Below, one piece after another: positions 43,545-50,721 of a DNA stretch of 50,721 bases; within the stretch, counting starts at the first letter, position 1, and the number at the start of each line of letters is the position of its first letter. The stretch is from contig CAMYLU010000023.1 in NCBI GenBank assembly GCA_947259485.1, forward strand, positions 1 through 50,721, written 5' to 3'. Position numbers and translations under genes: made by a program. Under the pieces are notes generated by a model. That model saw nothing but the letters and a program-made list of their open reading frames with translations. It did not search any database and had not been told where the DNA came from. This stretch comes from an uncultured Gammaproteobacteria bacterium. Lineage in GTDB: Bacteria; Pseudomonadota; Gammaproteobacteria; GCA-001735895.

Positions 43545-44198
43545 TCAGAGCAGGTCGATGATTTCCCAGTTGCGCTCTTCGGCGATGGCTTTCAATTCAT
43601 CATCCGGGTTGACTGCTTTCGGGTTATCAACCAATTCGAGTAATGAAATATCGTTGATCGAATCGCTGTAAAAATAACTTCCATCGAGACTATGATCGCT
43701 GTCGCCGAGCCATTCTGTTAGCACGGTAACCTTACCTTCCTGGTAAGTCGGAGTGCCGAGATAACGACCGGTGTAACGGTTATCGATGATTTCGGGTTCG
43801 GTGGCCAGTGCGGTCGGCACCTCGAGCAATTGCGCAATCGGTTCGGTAATAAACAGGTGGGTTGCACTGATAATGAGCAGTTCGTGGTTGCGGGCGCGAT
43901 GACTGTCGAGTAATTTCCCGGCACCCGGTGCGATTAGCGGTTTAATCCATTTTTCCACATAGTCCGCCCGCCAGGTATAAAGTTCTTCAATGGTGAAATG
44001 TATCAGGGGTTCGAGTGCGAATTTCAGGTAACGTTCGTTATCGAGCGTTCCACGCTGATATTCCTGGTAGAAAACCTTGTTGCGCGCGCGGAATTTTTGC
44101 TCGTCAACAATGTTATTTTCAACCATGTATTCACCCCAGAGGTAGTCGCTATCGCCGGTTAGCAGGGTATGGTCAAGATCGAAAATCGCGAGTGTCAT
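43545..44198 (-). CDS. HAD-IB family hydrolase
   Basis: Haloacid dehalogenase-superfamily phosphatase. From ATG 44198 it has 217 residues starting MTLAIFDLDHTLLTGDSDYLW, with nucleophile Asp7 and acid/base Asp9 (DxD). Motif II is the ISATH segment and motif IV is SDSINDISLLELV. The helical cap between the first two motifs fits the HAD-IB (phosphoserine phosphatase-like, TIGR01490) group. Substrate is unknown. The GGAAA about seven to twelve bases above this ATG favours it over the earlier in-frame start. The gene is divergent from rppH and the two start codons are 92 bases apart. Confidence 0.9.
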   Translation of the reverse strand: MTLAIFDLDHTLLTGDSDYLWGEYMVENNIVDEQKFRARNKVFYQEYQRGTLDNERYLKFALEPLIHFTIEELYTWRADYVEKWIKPLIAPGAGKLLDSHRARNHELLIISATHLFITEPIAQLLEVPTALATEPEIIDNRYTGRYLGTPTYQEGKVTVLTEWLGDSDHSLDGSYFYSDSINDISLLELVDNPKAVNPDDELKAIAEERNWEIIDLL

Positions 44199-44290
44199 GG
44201 CTTGTTTCCAGCGTCTCAGCTTGATGGGTTCCAAAAGTCTATGTCAGAATGGGCGGCCAAGATTCTAAACGATTTACAGCGACCAGCGAA

Positions 44291-44782
44291 ATGATCGATA
44301 CAGATGGCTACCGCGCAAACGTCGGAATAATACTATGCAACAGTGCCGGGCAGGTGATGTGGGCGCGGCGTATCGGGCAGGATGCATGGCAGTTCCCTCA
44401 AGGTGGAATCGCCCCTGATGAAAACCCCAGGGATGCCATGTATCGCGAACTCTGGGAGGAAACTGGGCTGGAGTCTGATCATGTTTCGTTGCTGGGTGCC
44501 ACGGATAGCTGGTTACGCTACAAGTTGCCCAAACGACTGATGCGTCGCTCCGAGCCGCGTTGTATCGGTCAGAAGCAGCTGTGGTACCTGTTGCAACTTG
44601 ACTCCAGTGAAGACAGTTTTGATTTGAGTGCGTCCGGAACACCGGAGTTCGACCACTGGGAGTGGGTCGATTACTGGTATCCTGTCGAAAACGTCGTCTT
44701 TTTCAAACGACGTGTTTACCACTGCGCACTGGCACAATTGGAGCCCAGGTTGCCGACAACAGCCGTACCGGCTAACGATTAA
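44291..44782 (+). CDS. rppH: RNA pyrophosphohydrolase
   Basis: Nudix hydrolase that removes pyrophosphate from 5'-triphosphate mRNA and so triggers RNase E decay. From ATG 44291 it has 163 residues starting [17 protein letters not shown], the exact family start. The Nudix box is [20 protein letters not shown] followed by [21 protein letters not shown] is the conserved RNA-contact segment. The pair rppH-ptsP, 24 bases apart here, is conserved in gammaproteobacteria. The 14 extra codons of the longer frame lack a Shine-Dalgarno. Confidence 0.96.
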   Translation: MIDTDGYRANVGIILCNSAGQVMWARRIGQDAWQFPQGGIAPDENPRDAMYRELWEETGLESDHVSLLGATDSWLRYKLPKRLMRRSEPRCIGQKQLWYLLQLDSSEDSFDLSASGTPEFDHWEWVDYWYPVENVVFFKRRVYHCALAQLEPRLPTTAVPAND

Positions 44783-44806
44783 ATTATTTTTCGGGGGAAG
44801 TAAACT

Positions 44807-47068
44807 TTGGCATCGATGATCCACAGGCTGCAACGTATCGTTCAGGAGGTCAACCGGGCTCGTGATATCGATAGTGCGCTGGTGTTGATTACCGAAAGTC
44901 TGACGCAGGATCTGAACGCGCAGGCCTGTTCTATTTTCCTGGCCAAGGAAAATGAACCTGGCGTGATGATTCTGCAGGCCAGCAACGGGCTGAATCCGGC
45001 AATAATTGGCAACGTAGAAAGAAAACTGGGCCAGGGCTTGATTGGAACGATTGCCGCCCGGGCGGAGGCGATGAACCTAATCGATGCCCCGAAGCACAAG
45101 AAATTTTTACTGGTTCCCGATTCCGGAGAAGTTGATTTCCCGATTATGCTCGGCGTACCGATTATCGCACACCGCGAAGTGCTGGGTGTTATTTCAGTTC
45201 AACGCGCGAAAAATGCATTCAATGAAGACGAAGAGGCTTTTTTAACAACGCTCGCTGCTCAACTGGCAACCTCGATTGAACGCGCCGAAAGCAAGGGGCG
45301 TGTAAGTATTGAGGCAAGCACCCATACGATCAAAGGAGTAGCGGGCGCTCCGGGTATGGCCATTGGTGTTGCCATGGTGCTTAATCGCGGCGTCAATCTC
45401 GAGTCGGTCCCGGATAAGAAAACCGACGATATTGACGGCGAACTGAAAAGTTTCCGGGCGGCTGTGAGTAAGGTTTGCGAGGAGTTAACCGAGCAGGCTG
45501 AGAAAATGCGTGCTTCGCTTCCCGAAGAGGAATGTGCTTTGTTTCTGGCTTATGCGCAGATGTTGACCGGTGGCTCCCTGATAGATGACACCGAGAAGGG
45601 CATCAGCAACGGCAACTGGGCTCCGTCGAGTTGGCGAGATACGATCGAGCAGCATGCTTACGTCTTTACGCAGATGGAGGATCGCTACCTGGCCGAGCGC
45701 GCTAACGATATTCGTGATCTCGGATTACGGGTATTACGAAAATTAATGCTTGAGCAGAGTATCTACCTGGATTTCCCCGAGCAAACCATTCTTGTTGGTG
45801 ATGACGTAACCGCTACTGACCTGGCTGATGTGCCTCTTGATTGTCTGAGTGGCATTGTGTCGGCGCATGGCAGCAGTTCCTCGCATGTGGCAATACTGGC
45901 ACATGCACTGGGTATTCCCGCAGTCATGGGGGTACCTAATTTACCGGTAAAGCAGCTCGACGGAGTAAATCTGATTGTCGATGGTTATAGCGGATCGGCT
46001 TTTATCAACCCGGATAAGTCGATCCTTGCCGAGTACAACCAGTACCTTAAGGAAGAAGAGGCGATCGAGCAGGATTTACTCGTCATAAAAAATCAGCCCG
46101 CGGTCACGACCGATCAACACAAGGTCTCGTTAATGGTTAATTCGGGATTGATGTCGGATCACACACCATCATTACGCAGTGGTGCCGAAGGGGTGGGATT
46201 GTATCGCACCGAGATCCCGTTTCAGATCCGTGATCGTTTCCCTAGTGAGGAAGAACAGTACCTCATTTACCGTAACGTACTTGAAACGTTCAAAGGGATG
46301 CCGGTGGTGCTGCGCACGCTCGATGTCGGCGGAGACAAACCGCTCAGCTATTTTCCGATTTCCGAAGCCAATCCGTTCCTGGGCTGGCGCGGTGTGCGAA
46401 TAACGCTGGATCATCCAGAAATTTTTGTAACCCAGGTGCGTGCGATGATCAGGGCCAACGTCGGTATCAATAATCTTGAGATCTTGCTGCCGATGATTAC
46501 CGGCAAAGGTGAACTGGAGGAGTCACTGGTATTGATTAAGCGGGTGCTTGCCGAAATCGAGGAAGAGGTTGGCGAAAAAATAACTCTACCCAAGATCGGT
46601 GCAATGATAGAGGTGCCGTCGGCTGTTTACCAGATCGAAGATATCTGTGCACTTGTCGATTTTGTATCAATCGGCACTAACGATTTGACACAGTATCTGC
46701 TCGCGGTAGATAGAAACAATGAAAATGTTGCCGAGCTTTACTCGTCGCTGCATCCGGCCGTGCTGAAGGCCATGTGCCAGATAGTCGAGGGTGCAGAAGC
46801 CAGCGATACCCCGGTGAGCGTTTGTGGCGAACTGGCAGGCGACCCACTCGGGGTAATGGCTTTACTGGGTATGGGGATCGATAGTCTCTCGATGAGCGTC
46901 GGCAGCCTGTTACGTGCGAAAAAAGTCATTATGTCCTTTAGTCATGCTGAATTGACCGAACTTTTGCAGCAGGCGCTTGCCCTGCCGGACGCATTCACGA
47001 TTCGTGAAATGTACGCTGGCAAACTGGAAGAGCGCGGTCTCGGCGGCTTCCTGCGCGCTGGTAAGTGA
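44807..47068 (+). CDS. ptsP: phosphoenolpyruvate-protein phosphotransferase of the nitrogen PTS
   Basis: Enzyme I-Ntr passes phosphate from PEP to NPr in the regulatory PTS. The 753 residues have a GAF domain (about 15-165), the PTS EI N-terminal domain with phospho-His360 in HGSSSSHVAILAHA, and the PEP-binding barrel with LYRTEIPFQ, LRTLDVGGDKPLSYF and DFVSIGTNDLTQYLLA. The TTG at 44807 has GGGGAAG six bases upstream and is preferred; an ATG at 44816 is the alternative and aligns with E. coli PtsP. The stop codon is the first base-pairs of a hairpin in the REP-like cluster. Confidence 0.94.
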   Translation: MASMIHRLQRIVQEVNRARDIDSALVLITESLTQDLNAQACSIFLAKENEPGVMILQASNGLNPAIIGNVERKLGQGLIGTIAARAEAMNLIDAPKHKKFLLVPDSGEVDFPIMLGVPIIAHREVLGVISVQRAKNAFNEDEEAFLTTLAAQLATSIERAESKGRVSIEASTHTIKGVAGAPGMAIGVAMVLNRGVNLESVPDKKTDDIDGELKSFRAAVSKVCEELTEQAEKMRASLPEEECALFLAYAQMLTGGSLIDDTEKGISNGNWAPSSWRDTIEQHAYVFTQMEDRYLAERANDIRDLGLRVLRKLMLEQSIYLDFPEQTILVGDDVTATDLADVPLDCLSGIVSAHGSSSSHVAILAHALGIPAVMGVPNLPVKQLDGVNLIVDGYSGSAFINPDKSILAEYNQYLKEEEAIEQDLLVIKNQPAVTTDQHKVSLMVNSGLMSDHTPSLRSGAEGVGLYRTEIPFQIRDRFPSEEEQYLIYRNVLETFKGMPVVLRTLDVGGDKPLSYFPISEANPFLGWRGVRITLDHPEIFVTQVRAMIRANVGINNLEILLPMITGKGELEESLVLIKRVLAEIEEEVGEKITLPKIGAMIEVPSAVYQIEDICALVDFVSIGTNDLTQYLLAVDRNNENVAELYSSLHPAVLKAMCQIVEGAEASDTPVSVCGELAGDPLGVMALLGMGIDSLSMSVGSLLRAKKVIMSFSHAELTELLQQALALPDAFTIREMYAGKLEERGLGGFLRAGK

Positions 47069-47210
47069 CCGTCGCCACAAGCGACGGTCATCCCGGAAAC
47101 TGCGCAGCAGTTATCCGGGATCCAGCAAAAAATTAGCCACAAGCGACGGTCATCCCGGAAACCGACCGCATCAGCGGTCGTCCCGGAAAGTGCAAAGCAC
47201 TTATCCGGGA
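47066..47210. repeat. cluster of REP-like palindromes at the ptsP 3' end
   Basis: Four clear hairpins in 145 bases. (1) 47066-47090: 10-bp perfect stem TGACCGTCGC with loop CACAA, including the ptsP stop. (2) 47091-47120: TCCCGGA...TCCGGGA enclosing ACTGC-GCA-GCAGT. (3) 47163-47180: CGACCGC-ATCA-GCGGTCG. (4) 47181-47210: the same TCCCGGA frame enclosing AAGTGC-AAA-GCACTT. A 27-base segment is directly repeated exactly (47074-47100 and 47136-47162). Frames are constant while inner stems change on both sides, so structure seems conserved. It lies between convergent ptsP and hemJ. Confidence 0.8.
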
Positions 47211-47269
47211 TCTCGCAATAGCGCCGCGATATCAAGATGAGGGCCTGGCTGCGTAATCTGGTACAAACC

Positions 47270-47692
47270 CTAAAACGGCTTTACCACGGCAAGTATTACA
47301 ACCAAGAACAAAACCAGTACCGGTAATTCGTTGAACCAGCGAAACCAGACGTGCGAACGTCGGCAACGATTTTTGGCGAAATCACGGATGATTTTGCCGC
47401 AGTAAAAATGGTAGCCGATCAGCAGTACCACCAGCACCAGTTTCAAATGCAGCCACCACATGTGGGAAAAGGCGGCCCAGGCGTAGTCGAACAGTAGCCA
47501 TAACCCGAAAACAATAGTCAGTAGCATCCACGGAGTGATGAAGCGGTAAAGCTTGCCTTCCATCAGGGCCAGGCGAGCCTTGACATCTTCTTCTTCGGCC
47601 ATTGCATGGTTAACGAACAAGCGCGGCAGGTAAAAAATGCCGGCAAACCAGGCCACCATAAATATAATGTGAAATGCTTTTATCCAAATCAT
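47270..47692 (-). CDS. hemJ: protoporphyrinogen oxidase HemJ
   Basis: Membrane enzyme oxidising protoporphyrinogen IX in haem synthesis, in bacteria lacking HemG and HemY. The 140-residue protein has four helices and the family motifs: His8 in KAFHIIFMVAWFAGIFYLPRLFVNH, TPWMLLTIVFGLWLL and the MWWLHLKLVLVVLLIGYH helix, with C-terminal WFNELPVLVLFLVVILAVV. AAGAGA lies about seven bases above the ATG. It is divergent from argC and convergent with ptsP across the repeat cluster. Confidence 0.94.
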   Translation of the reverse strand: MIWIKAFHIIFMVAWFAGIFYLPRLFVNHAMAEEEDVKARLALMEGKLYRFITPWMLLTIVFGLWLLFDYAWAAFSHMWWLHLKLVLVVLLIGYHFYCGKIIRDFAKNRCRRSHVWFRWFNELPVLVLFLVVILAVVKPF

Positions 47693-47767
47693 TAAAGAAT
47701 CTCTTAGAAAGGTGTGCTAAATGACTGTAAACTGGCGTTTTTTAATGGCCCAAAAATGCAGTCAATG

Positions 47768-47773
47768 TATAAT
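47768..47773 (+). promoter_or_regulatory. candidate -10 element for argC
   Basis: A perfect TATAAT at 47768-47773 lies 37 bases above the argC ATG in the 118-base gap to divergent hemJ. No good -35 sits at 16-18 bases, so an activator may be needed. I see no clear ARG box in the gap. Confidence 0.4.
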
Positions 47774-47810
47774 GCTGCGTCCATTTTAGCGGCATGATCG
47801 AAACAATAGA

Positions 47811-48839
47811 ATGATTAAGCTTGGAATAGTTGGTGGCACTGGGTATACGGGCGTGGAATTGATGCGTCTACTTGCCCTGCATCCACAAGCGAAGGTTGAG
47901 GTCATTACCTCTCGCTCGCAGGCTGGCTGCGCAGTCGCTGAACTGTTTCCAAATCTGCGCGGAGTGGTTGATTTGAATTTCAGCGAACCCTCGGTGAATT
48001 CCTATCGGGACTGTGATCTTGTCTTTTTTGCGACACCCAACACCACCGCGATGTCCCAGGCCGTGGAACTGCTCGAAGCCGGTATCAGGGTTATTGACCT
48101 GGCCGCGGATTTCAGGATCAAGCACGTCCCTACCTGGGAACAATGTTATGGCGCGACCCACGCCTGTCCGGAGCTGGTTGACGAGGCGGTCTATGGATTA
48201 CCCGAATTGAACCGCGAGGCAATTCGCGGTGCGCGCCTGGTCGCCAACCCGGGTTGCTATCCGACATCGGTTATACTCGCGCTGATGCCGCTATTGGCAA
48301 ACGGCTTAATTGATCCCGCGTCAATCATTGCTGACTGCAAGTCGGGTACCAGTGGCGCCGGACGCAATGCCAGTATCGGAACCGCCTTTTGCGAAGTTAC
48401 TGAATCGGTCAAGGCTTACGCGGTATCCGGGCATCGCCATCTGCCTGAAATCAGGGCAATATTGCAGACCCTTGATGCCGCAGCCGATCTTGTATTTACA
48501 CCGCACCTGATGCCGATGATTCGCGGTATTCATGCAACCGTCTACGCGGATGCCAGGGGCCCGGCCGACCAGGTACAGAACCAGTTCGAGGATTATTACC
48601 GCGATGAACCTTTCGTCGATGTTATGCCCGCAGGTTCCCATCCGGAAACCCGCAGTGTGCGCGGTGCCAATATCTGCCGCCTGGCGGTCCATTTCCTCGA
48701 GGCTGCCCAGAAATATGTCGTATTATCCGTGGAGGATAACCTGGTCAAAGGTGCGGCCGGGCAGGCGATCCAGAATATGAACCTGATGTTCGGCCTCGAT
48801 GAAACTAGCGGGCTTGAAGCCCCGGGGATGATACCTTGA
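47811..48839 (+). CDS. argC: N-acetyl-gamma-glutamyl-phosphate reductase
   Basis: NADPH-dependent reduction of N-acetylglutamyl-phosphate in arginine synthesis. The 342 residues begin with the Rossmann motif [17 protein letters not shown] and include [16 protein letters not shown], the catalytic Cys149 in [10 protein letters not shown], and the catalytic His in SGHRHLPEI. Length and motifs match the long ArgC type. It starts the argC - DUF6776-like - bactofilin - erpA string; its TGA overlaps the TTG start of the next gene. Other arg genes are not in the window. Confidence 0.96.
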   Translation: MIKLGIVGGTGYTGVELMRLLALHPQAKVEVITSRSQAGCAVAELFPNLRGVVDLNFSEPSVNSYRDCDLVFFATPNTTAMSQAVELLEAGIRVIDLAADFRIKHVPTWEQCYGATHACPELVDEAVYGLPELNREAIRGARLVANPGCYPTSVILALMPLLANGLIDPASIIADCKSGTSGAGRNASIGTAFCEVTESVKAYAVSGHRHLPEIRAILQTLDAAADLVFTPHLMPMIRGIHATVYADARGPADQVQNQFEDYYRDEPFVDVMPAGSHPETRSVRGANICRLAVHFLEAAQKYVVLSVEDNLVKGAAGQAIQNMNLMFGLDETSGLEAPGMIP

Positions 48840-49561
48840 GCAGCCTGCATGGAGGATTTCAGGTAAAACAGCATAAGCCCTGGAAGGTTTGGTTGAGCGT
48901 CTTATTACTGGTTGCGCTGATGGGGATGTTTTTTTACCTGGGCCAGGGATACCAGTCCTACGAACTCGATCGCCTGGAACTCGAACGTGAAACCCTGGTT
49001 AGTCGCATTGAAGAGTTGCAGACCCGCAACCGAAACCTGCTGCAAAAAAATGCGAATCTCGACGGCAGTAGCAAGATCGAACGTGATGCCTATGAGTTGG
49101 CCAACCAGGAGTTGGTAAAGCTGCAGCAGGAACTGCTGGCGCAAAAGGAAGAACTGGTATTTTATCGTGGCATTGTATCCCCCAAGGATGCAGCTTTAGG
49201 AGTTAACCTGCAGTCTTTCGAAATGCGGAAAAAGAATAACCAGAATCAATACAGTTACAAAATGATTCTGACCAAGAATGGCAAAAGCACCAGAAAGATT
49301 AGTGGCGGTGCCATTGTCCGAATTCGTGGAGAACTTGCTGGCAGTGTCAGCGAGTTGAAATTGTCTGATTTGTCCCTTGAAAATTCAGATAAAGTCACCA
49401 AGTTCTCATTTCGTTATTTCCAGGTTTTTGAGGGTGATATTACCTTGCCCGACGGTTTTATGCCTTTTGAAGTTGAAATAGGCATCAAACCTACTACAAA
49501 GAAGGTAAAATCATTCTCTGAAACAATTTCATGGGCGCGCGTTTTGTCCGAAGGAGTATAA
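48836..49561 (+). CDS. DUF6776-like membrane-anchored coiled-coil protein
   Basis: The 241 residues have a short cytoplasmic start, one membrane helix (about 18-38, [19 protein letters not shown]), a coiled coil at about 42-105 (leucine and glutamate rich, [18 protein letters not shown]), and a beta-rich C-terminal domain. This layout matches DUF6776, found upstream of bactofilin and erpA in gammaproteobacteria; function unknown. I take TTG at 48836, overlapping the argC stop (TTGA). A GGAGG lies downstream at 48850-48854, seven bases before a GTA codon, so a later non-standard start is conceivable. Probably a single-pass inner membrane protein facing the periplasm and working with bactofilin. 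Confidence 0.82.
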   Translation: MSSLHGGFQVKQHKPWKVWLSVLLLVALMGMFFYLGQGYQSYELDRLELERETLVSRIEELQTRNRNLLQKNANLDGSSKIERDAYELANQELVKLQQELLAQKEELVFYRGIVSPKDAALGVNLQSFEMRKKNNQNQYSYKMILTKNGKSTRKISGGAIVRIRGELAGSVSELKLSDLSLENSDKVTKFSFRYFQVFEGDITLPDGFMPFEVEIGIKPTTKKVKSFSETISWARVLSEGV

Positions 49562-50020
49562 ATGTTTGGTAGAAAAAAAGGGTTTAGTGCTACTCGGATC
49601 GACACGCTGGTAGGTCAGGGCACCGTCATCAACGGTGATCTCGTGTTCGCCGGTGGATTGCACGTGGACGGGACGATCAAAGGTAACGTGATCGCCGAAC
49701 AGGGTAGCACCGCTATCCTGATACTGAGTGAATTTGGTTGTATCGAAGGCGAGGTCAAGGTACCGAACATGGTGCTCAATGGAGAGATCGTCGGTGATGT
49801 CTACGGTTCGACGCGTGTCGAACTTGCGCCGAAATCGAGGATCAAGGGCAGTGTTTACTATAACCTGATCGAAATGGCGATCGGTGCCGAAGTCAATGGC
49901 GGCCTGGTGCACCAGCCCCAGGGCCAACAGTTGCCAAAACGCCTTGAGGACAAGTCCAATAACCAGGGTGATGGCAATAATCACGGCAGCGGCAATGCCG
50001 AACCAGTGGCAGAAAGCTGA
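49562..50020 (+). CDS. bactofilin family protein
   Basis: Polymer-forming cytoskeletal protein with a right-handed beta-helix core, involved in cell shape and local wall synthesis. The 152 residues have an N-terminal membrane-binding-like tail, the bactofilin core with repeated Gly/Val turns (GTVINGDLVFAGGLHVDGTIKGNV, IEGEVKVPNMVLNGEIVGDV) at about 15-115, and a polar Asn/Gln/Gly-rich tail. GGAG five bases above the ATG overlaps the previous stop, showing coupling to the DUF6776-like gene. A joint role in envelope scaffolding is inferred. Confidence 0.93.
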   Translation: MFGRKKGFSATRIDTLVGQGTVINGDLVFAGGLHVDGTIKGNVIAEQGSTAILILSEFGCIEGEVKVPNMVLNGEIVGDVYGSTRVELAPKSRIKGSVYYNLIEMAIGAEVNGGLVHQPQGQQLPKRLEDKSNNQGDGNNHGSGNAEPVAES

Positions 50021-50070
50021 CTCTAAGTGGTATATTGAGCGTTTGAGACGCAGTTTTAACGAGTAACGGT

Positions 50071-50454
50071 ATGGAAGTAATCATCGACGCGAATTTTGGC
50101 ATGGCACTGGGGCCCGCTTCCGGTGAAGTAATGCTTGAATTTTCCGATTCCGCGGTTAAGAAACTCAAGGCGATCCAGGCCGAAGAAGGAAATACCGAGC
50201 TGATGCTGCGGGTTTCGGTCTACGGCGGCGGTTGCTCGGGTTTCCAGTACACTTTTTCGCTCGACGAAGAAGTCCAGCCGGCTGATAAAACCGTTGAAAA
50301 AGACGGGGTTACGCTGATTATCGATCAAAAGAGCTACCAGTTACTGGCGGGTTCGGAGGTCGACTATCGCGAGGGACTCGAGGGCGCGATGTTCGTCGTC
50401 AATAATCCCAATGCAACCTCGACCTGCGGTTGCGGCGCGTCATTCTCGATTTAG
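50071..50454 (+). CDS. erpA: iron-sulfur cluster insertion protein ErpA
   Basis: A-type carrier that passes Fe-S clusters to essential apo-enzymes such as IspG and IspH. The 127 residues have the three conserved Cys: C55 in GGGCSGFQY and C119-x-C121 in STCGCGASF. An extra N-terminal stretch of about 20 residues precedes the usual ErpA start ([14 protein letters not shown]); a later start, GTG or ATG at about residues 20-21, is possible and would give the standard 107 residues. The 50-base gap from bactofilin may hold a weak promoter. It ends at a hairpin facing the convergent HEAT gene. Confidence 0.93.
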   Translation: MEVIIDANFGMALGPASGEVMLEFSDSAVKKLKAIQAEEGNTELMLRVSVYGGGCSGFQYTFSLDEEVQPADKTVEKDGVTLIIDQKSYQLLAGSEVDYREGLEGAMFVVNNPNATSTCGCGASFSI

Positions 50455-50456
50455 CC

Positions 50457-50473
50457 GGCAGTTCCTAACTGCC
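50457..50473. terminator. hairpin between convergent erpA and HEAT-repeat gene
   Basis: GGCAGTT (50457-50463), loop CCT, AACTGCC (50467-50473): a perfect 7-bp stem three bases below the erpA stop and overlapping the stop codon of the convergent gene. There is no T-run on either side, so it is not a classical intrinsic terminator; a role in 3' end definition is inferred. Confidence 0.4.
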
Positions 50474-50721
50474 CAGTTCGATCAAGACAGTCTCGGCGTT
50501 CGCCCGGATCCTCTCATCCGGATCGTAGCGAGCCTGCAATAGATACGAAATCGCGCTTTTGCCACCAATATCACCTAGTGCGTACACAGCCTGAAGCCTG
50601 ATCAGCGTATCCGGGTCAGACAAGAGCCCCGCCAAAGCATACACAGAGGTTTCGCTTTCGAAATTCACAAGCGCCTCTATGGCGGCCAGTCTGACCTCTC
50701 GGTCCGGATCGTACAGGTAGG
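50465..50721 (-). CDS. HEAT-repeat protein, C-terminal part (5' end outside window)
   Basis: The frame stays open to the window edge, so the start lies beyond it; the GTG at 50668 is internal. The visible 84 residues comprise three HEAT units with the repeated D-P-D-x-x-x-R pattern: DPDREVRLAAIEAL, DPDTLIRLQAVYALGDIG and DPDERIRANAETVLIELG, ending in a short GS. HEAT or PBS-lyase-like repeats are protein-protein scaffolds; nothing more can be said about the role. It is convergent with erpA. Confidence 0.8.
   Translation of the reverse strand, partial: YLYDPDREVRLAAIEALVNFESETSVYALAGLLSDPDTLIRLQAVYALGDIGGKSAISYLLQARYDPDERIRANAETVLIELGS

Overview
The window reads as one continuous, gene-dense chromosomal segment of a gammaproteobacterium with moderate, slightly GC-rich composition. 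The family set points that way: a six-subunit Rsx/Rnf electron transport operon followed by nth, the AmgK-MurU peptidoglycan recycling pair, a PomAB-type sodium flagellar stator, the rppH-ptsP pair, the argC / DUF6776-like / bactofilin / erpA string, HemJ and metG divergent from apbC. I cannot name a genus; a free-living aquatic lineage is an inference. I see no rRNA, tRNA, CRISPR array, prophage or insertion sequence, and no gene is clearly broken. Two genes run off the ends.

Layout. 1-2.5 kb: tail of a membrane protein, a phasin/histone-H1-like protein with its own promoter, a TauE/SafE exporter and a 62-residue orphan. 2.6-7.7 kb: dinB, then AlaX-type editing protein, ChaN-PDZ protein and M1 peptidase on the plus strand. 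7.7-10 kb: a Rieske oxygenase divergent from a LysR regulator. 10-13.8 kb: pomA-pomB-PilZ-HDOD read from a sigma28-like promoter, a motility and c-di-GMP unit. 13.8-17.4 kb: mazG-tetR-HExxH protein, divergent from amgK-murU. 17.4-20.2 kb: a Na/Pi cotransporter with an unusual start, a DUF4019 protein and a hypothetical protein.

20.4-36.1 kb is one long minus-strand run: metG, a secreted trypsin-like protease, an FHA-domain membrane protein, rsxABCDGE, nth, DUF1841, leuB, a TPP enzyme, a ClC protein and nadC. Most junctions are stop/start overlaps or gaps of a few bases. The protease-FHA pair sits between metG and rsxA and looks like an inserted accessory module; it is the best candidate for an undescribed system here.

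36.2-50.7 kb: apbC, a 121-bp nested palindrome, a pirin-azoR-doxX operon divergent from its likely LysR regulator, a hybrid histidine kinase, dcd, a HAD hydrolase, rppH-ptsP, a cluster of REP-like palindromes, hemJ, then argC, a DUF6776-like protein, bactofilin and erpA, ending in a HEAT-repeat gene cut by the window edge.

The most unusual sequence features are the apparent AUC start codon of the Na/Pi cotransporter, with a perfect hairpin abutting its Shine-Dalgarno; the FHA/protease module whose first gene follows the metG stop codon in the same frame; two kinds of structured intergenic repeat; and a ClC protein lacking the gating glutamate.
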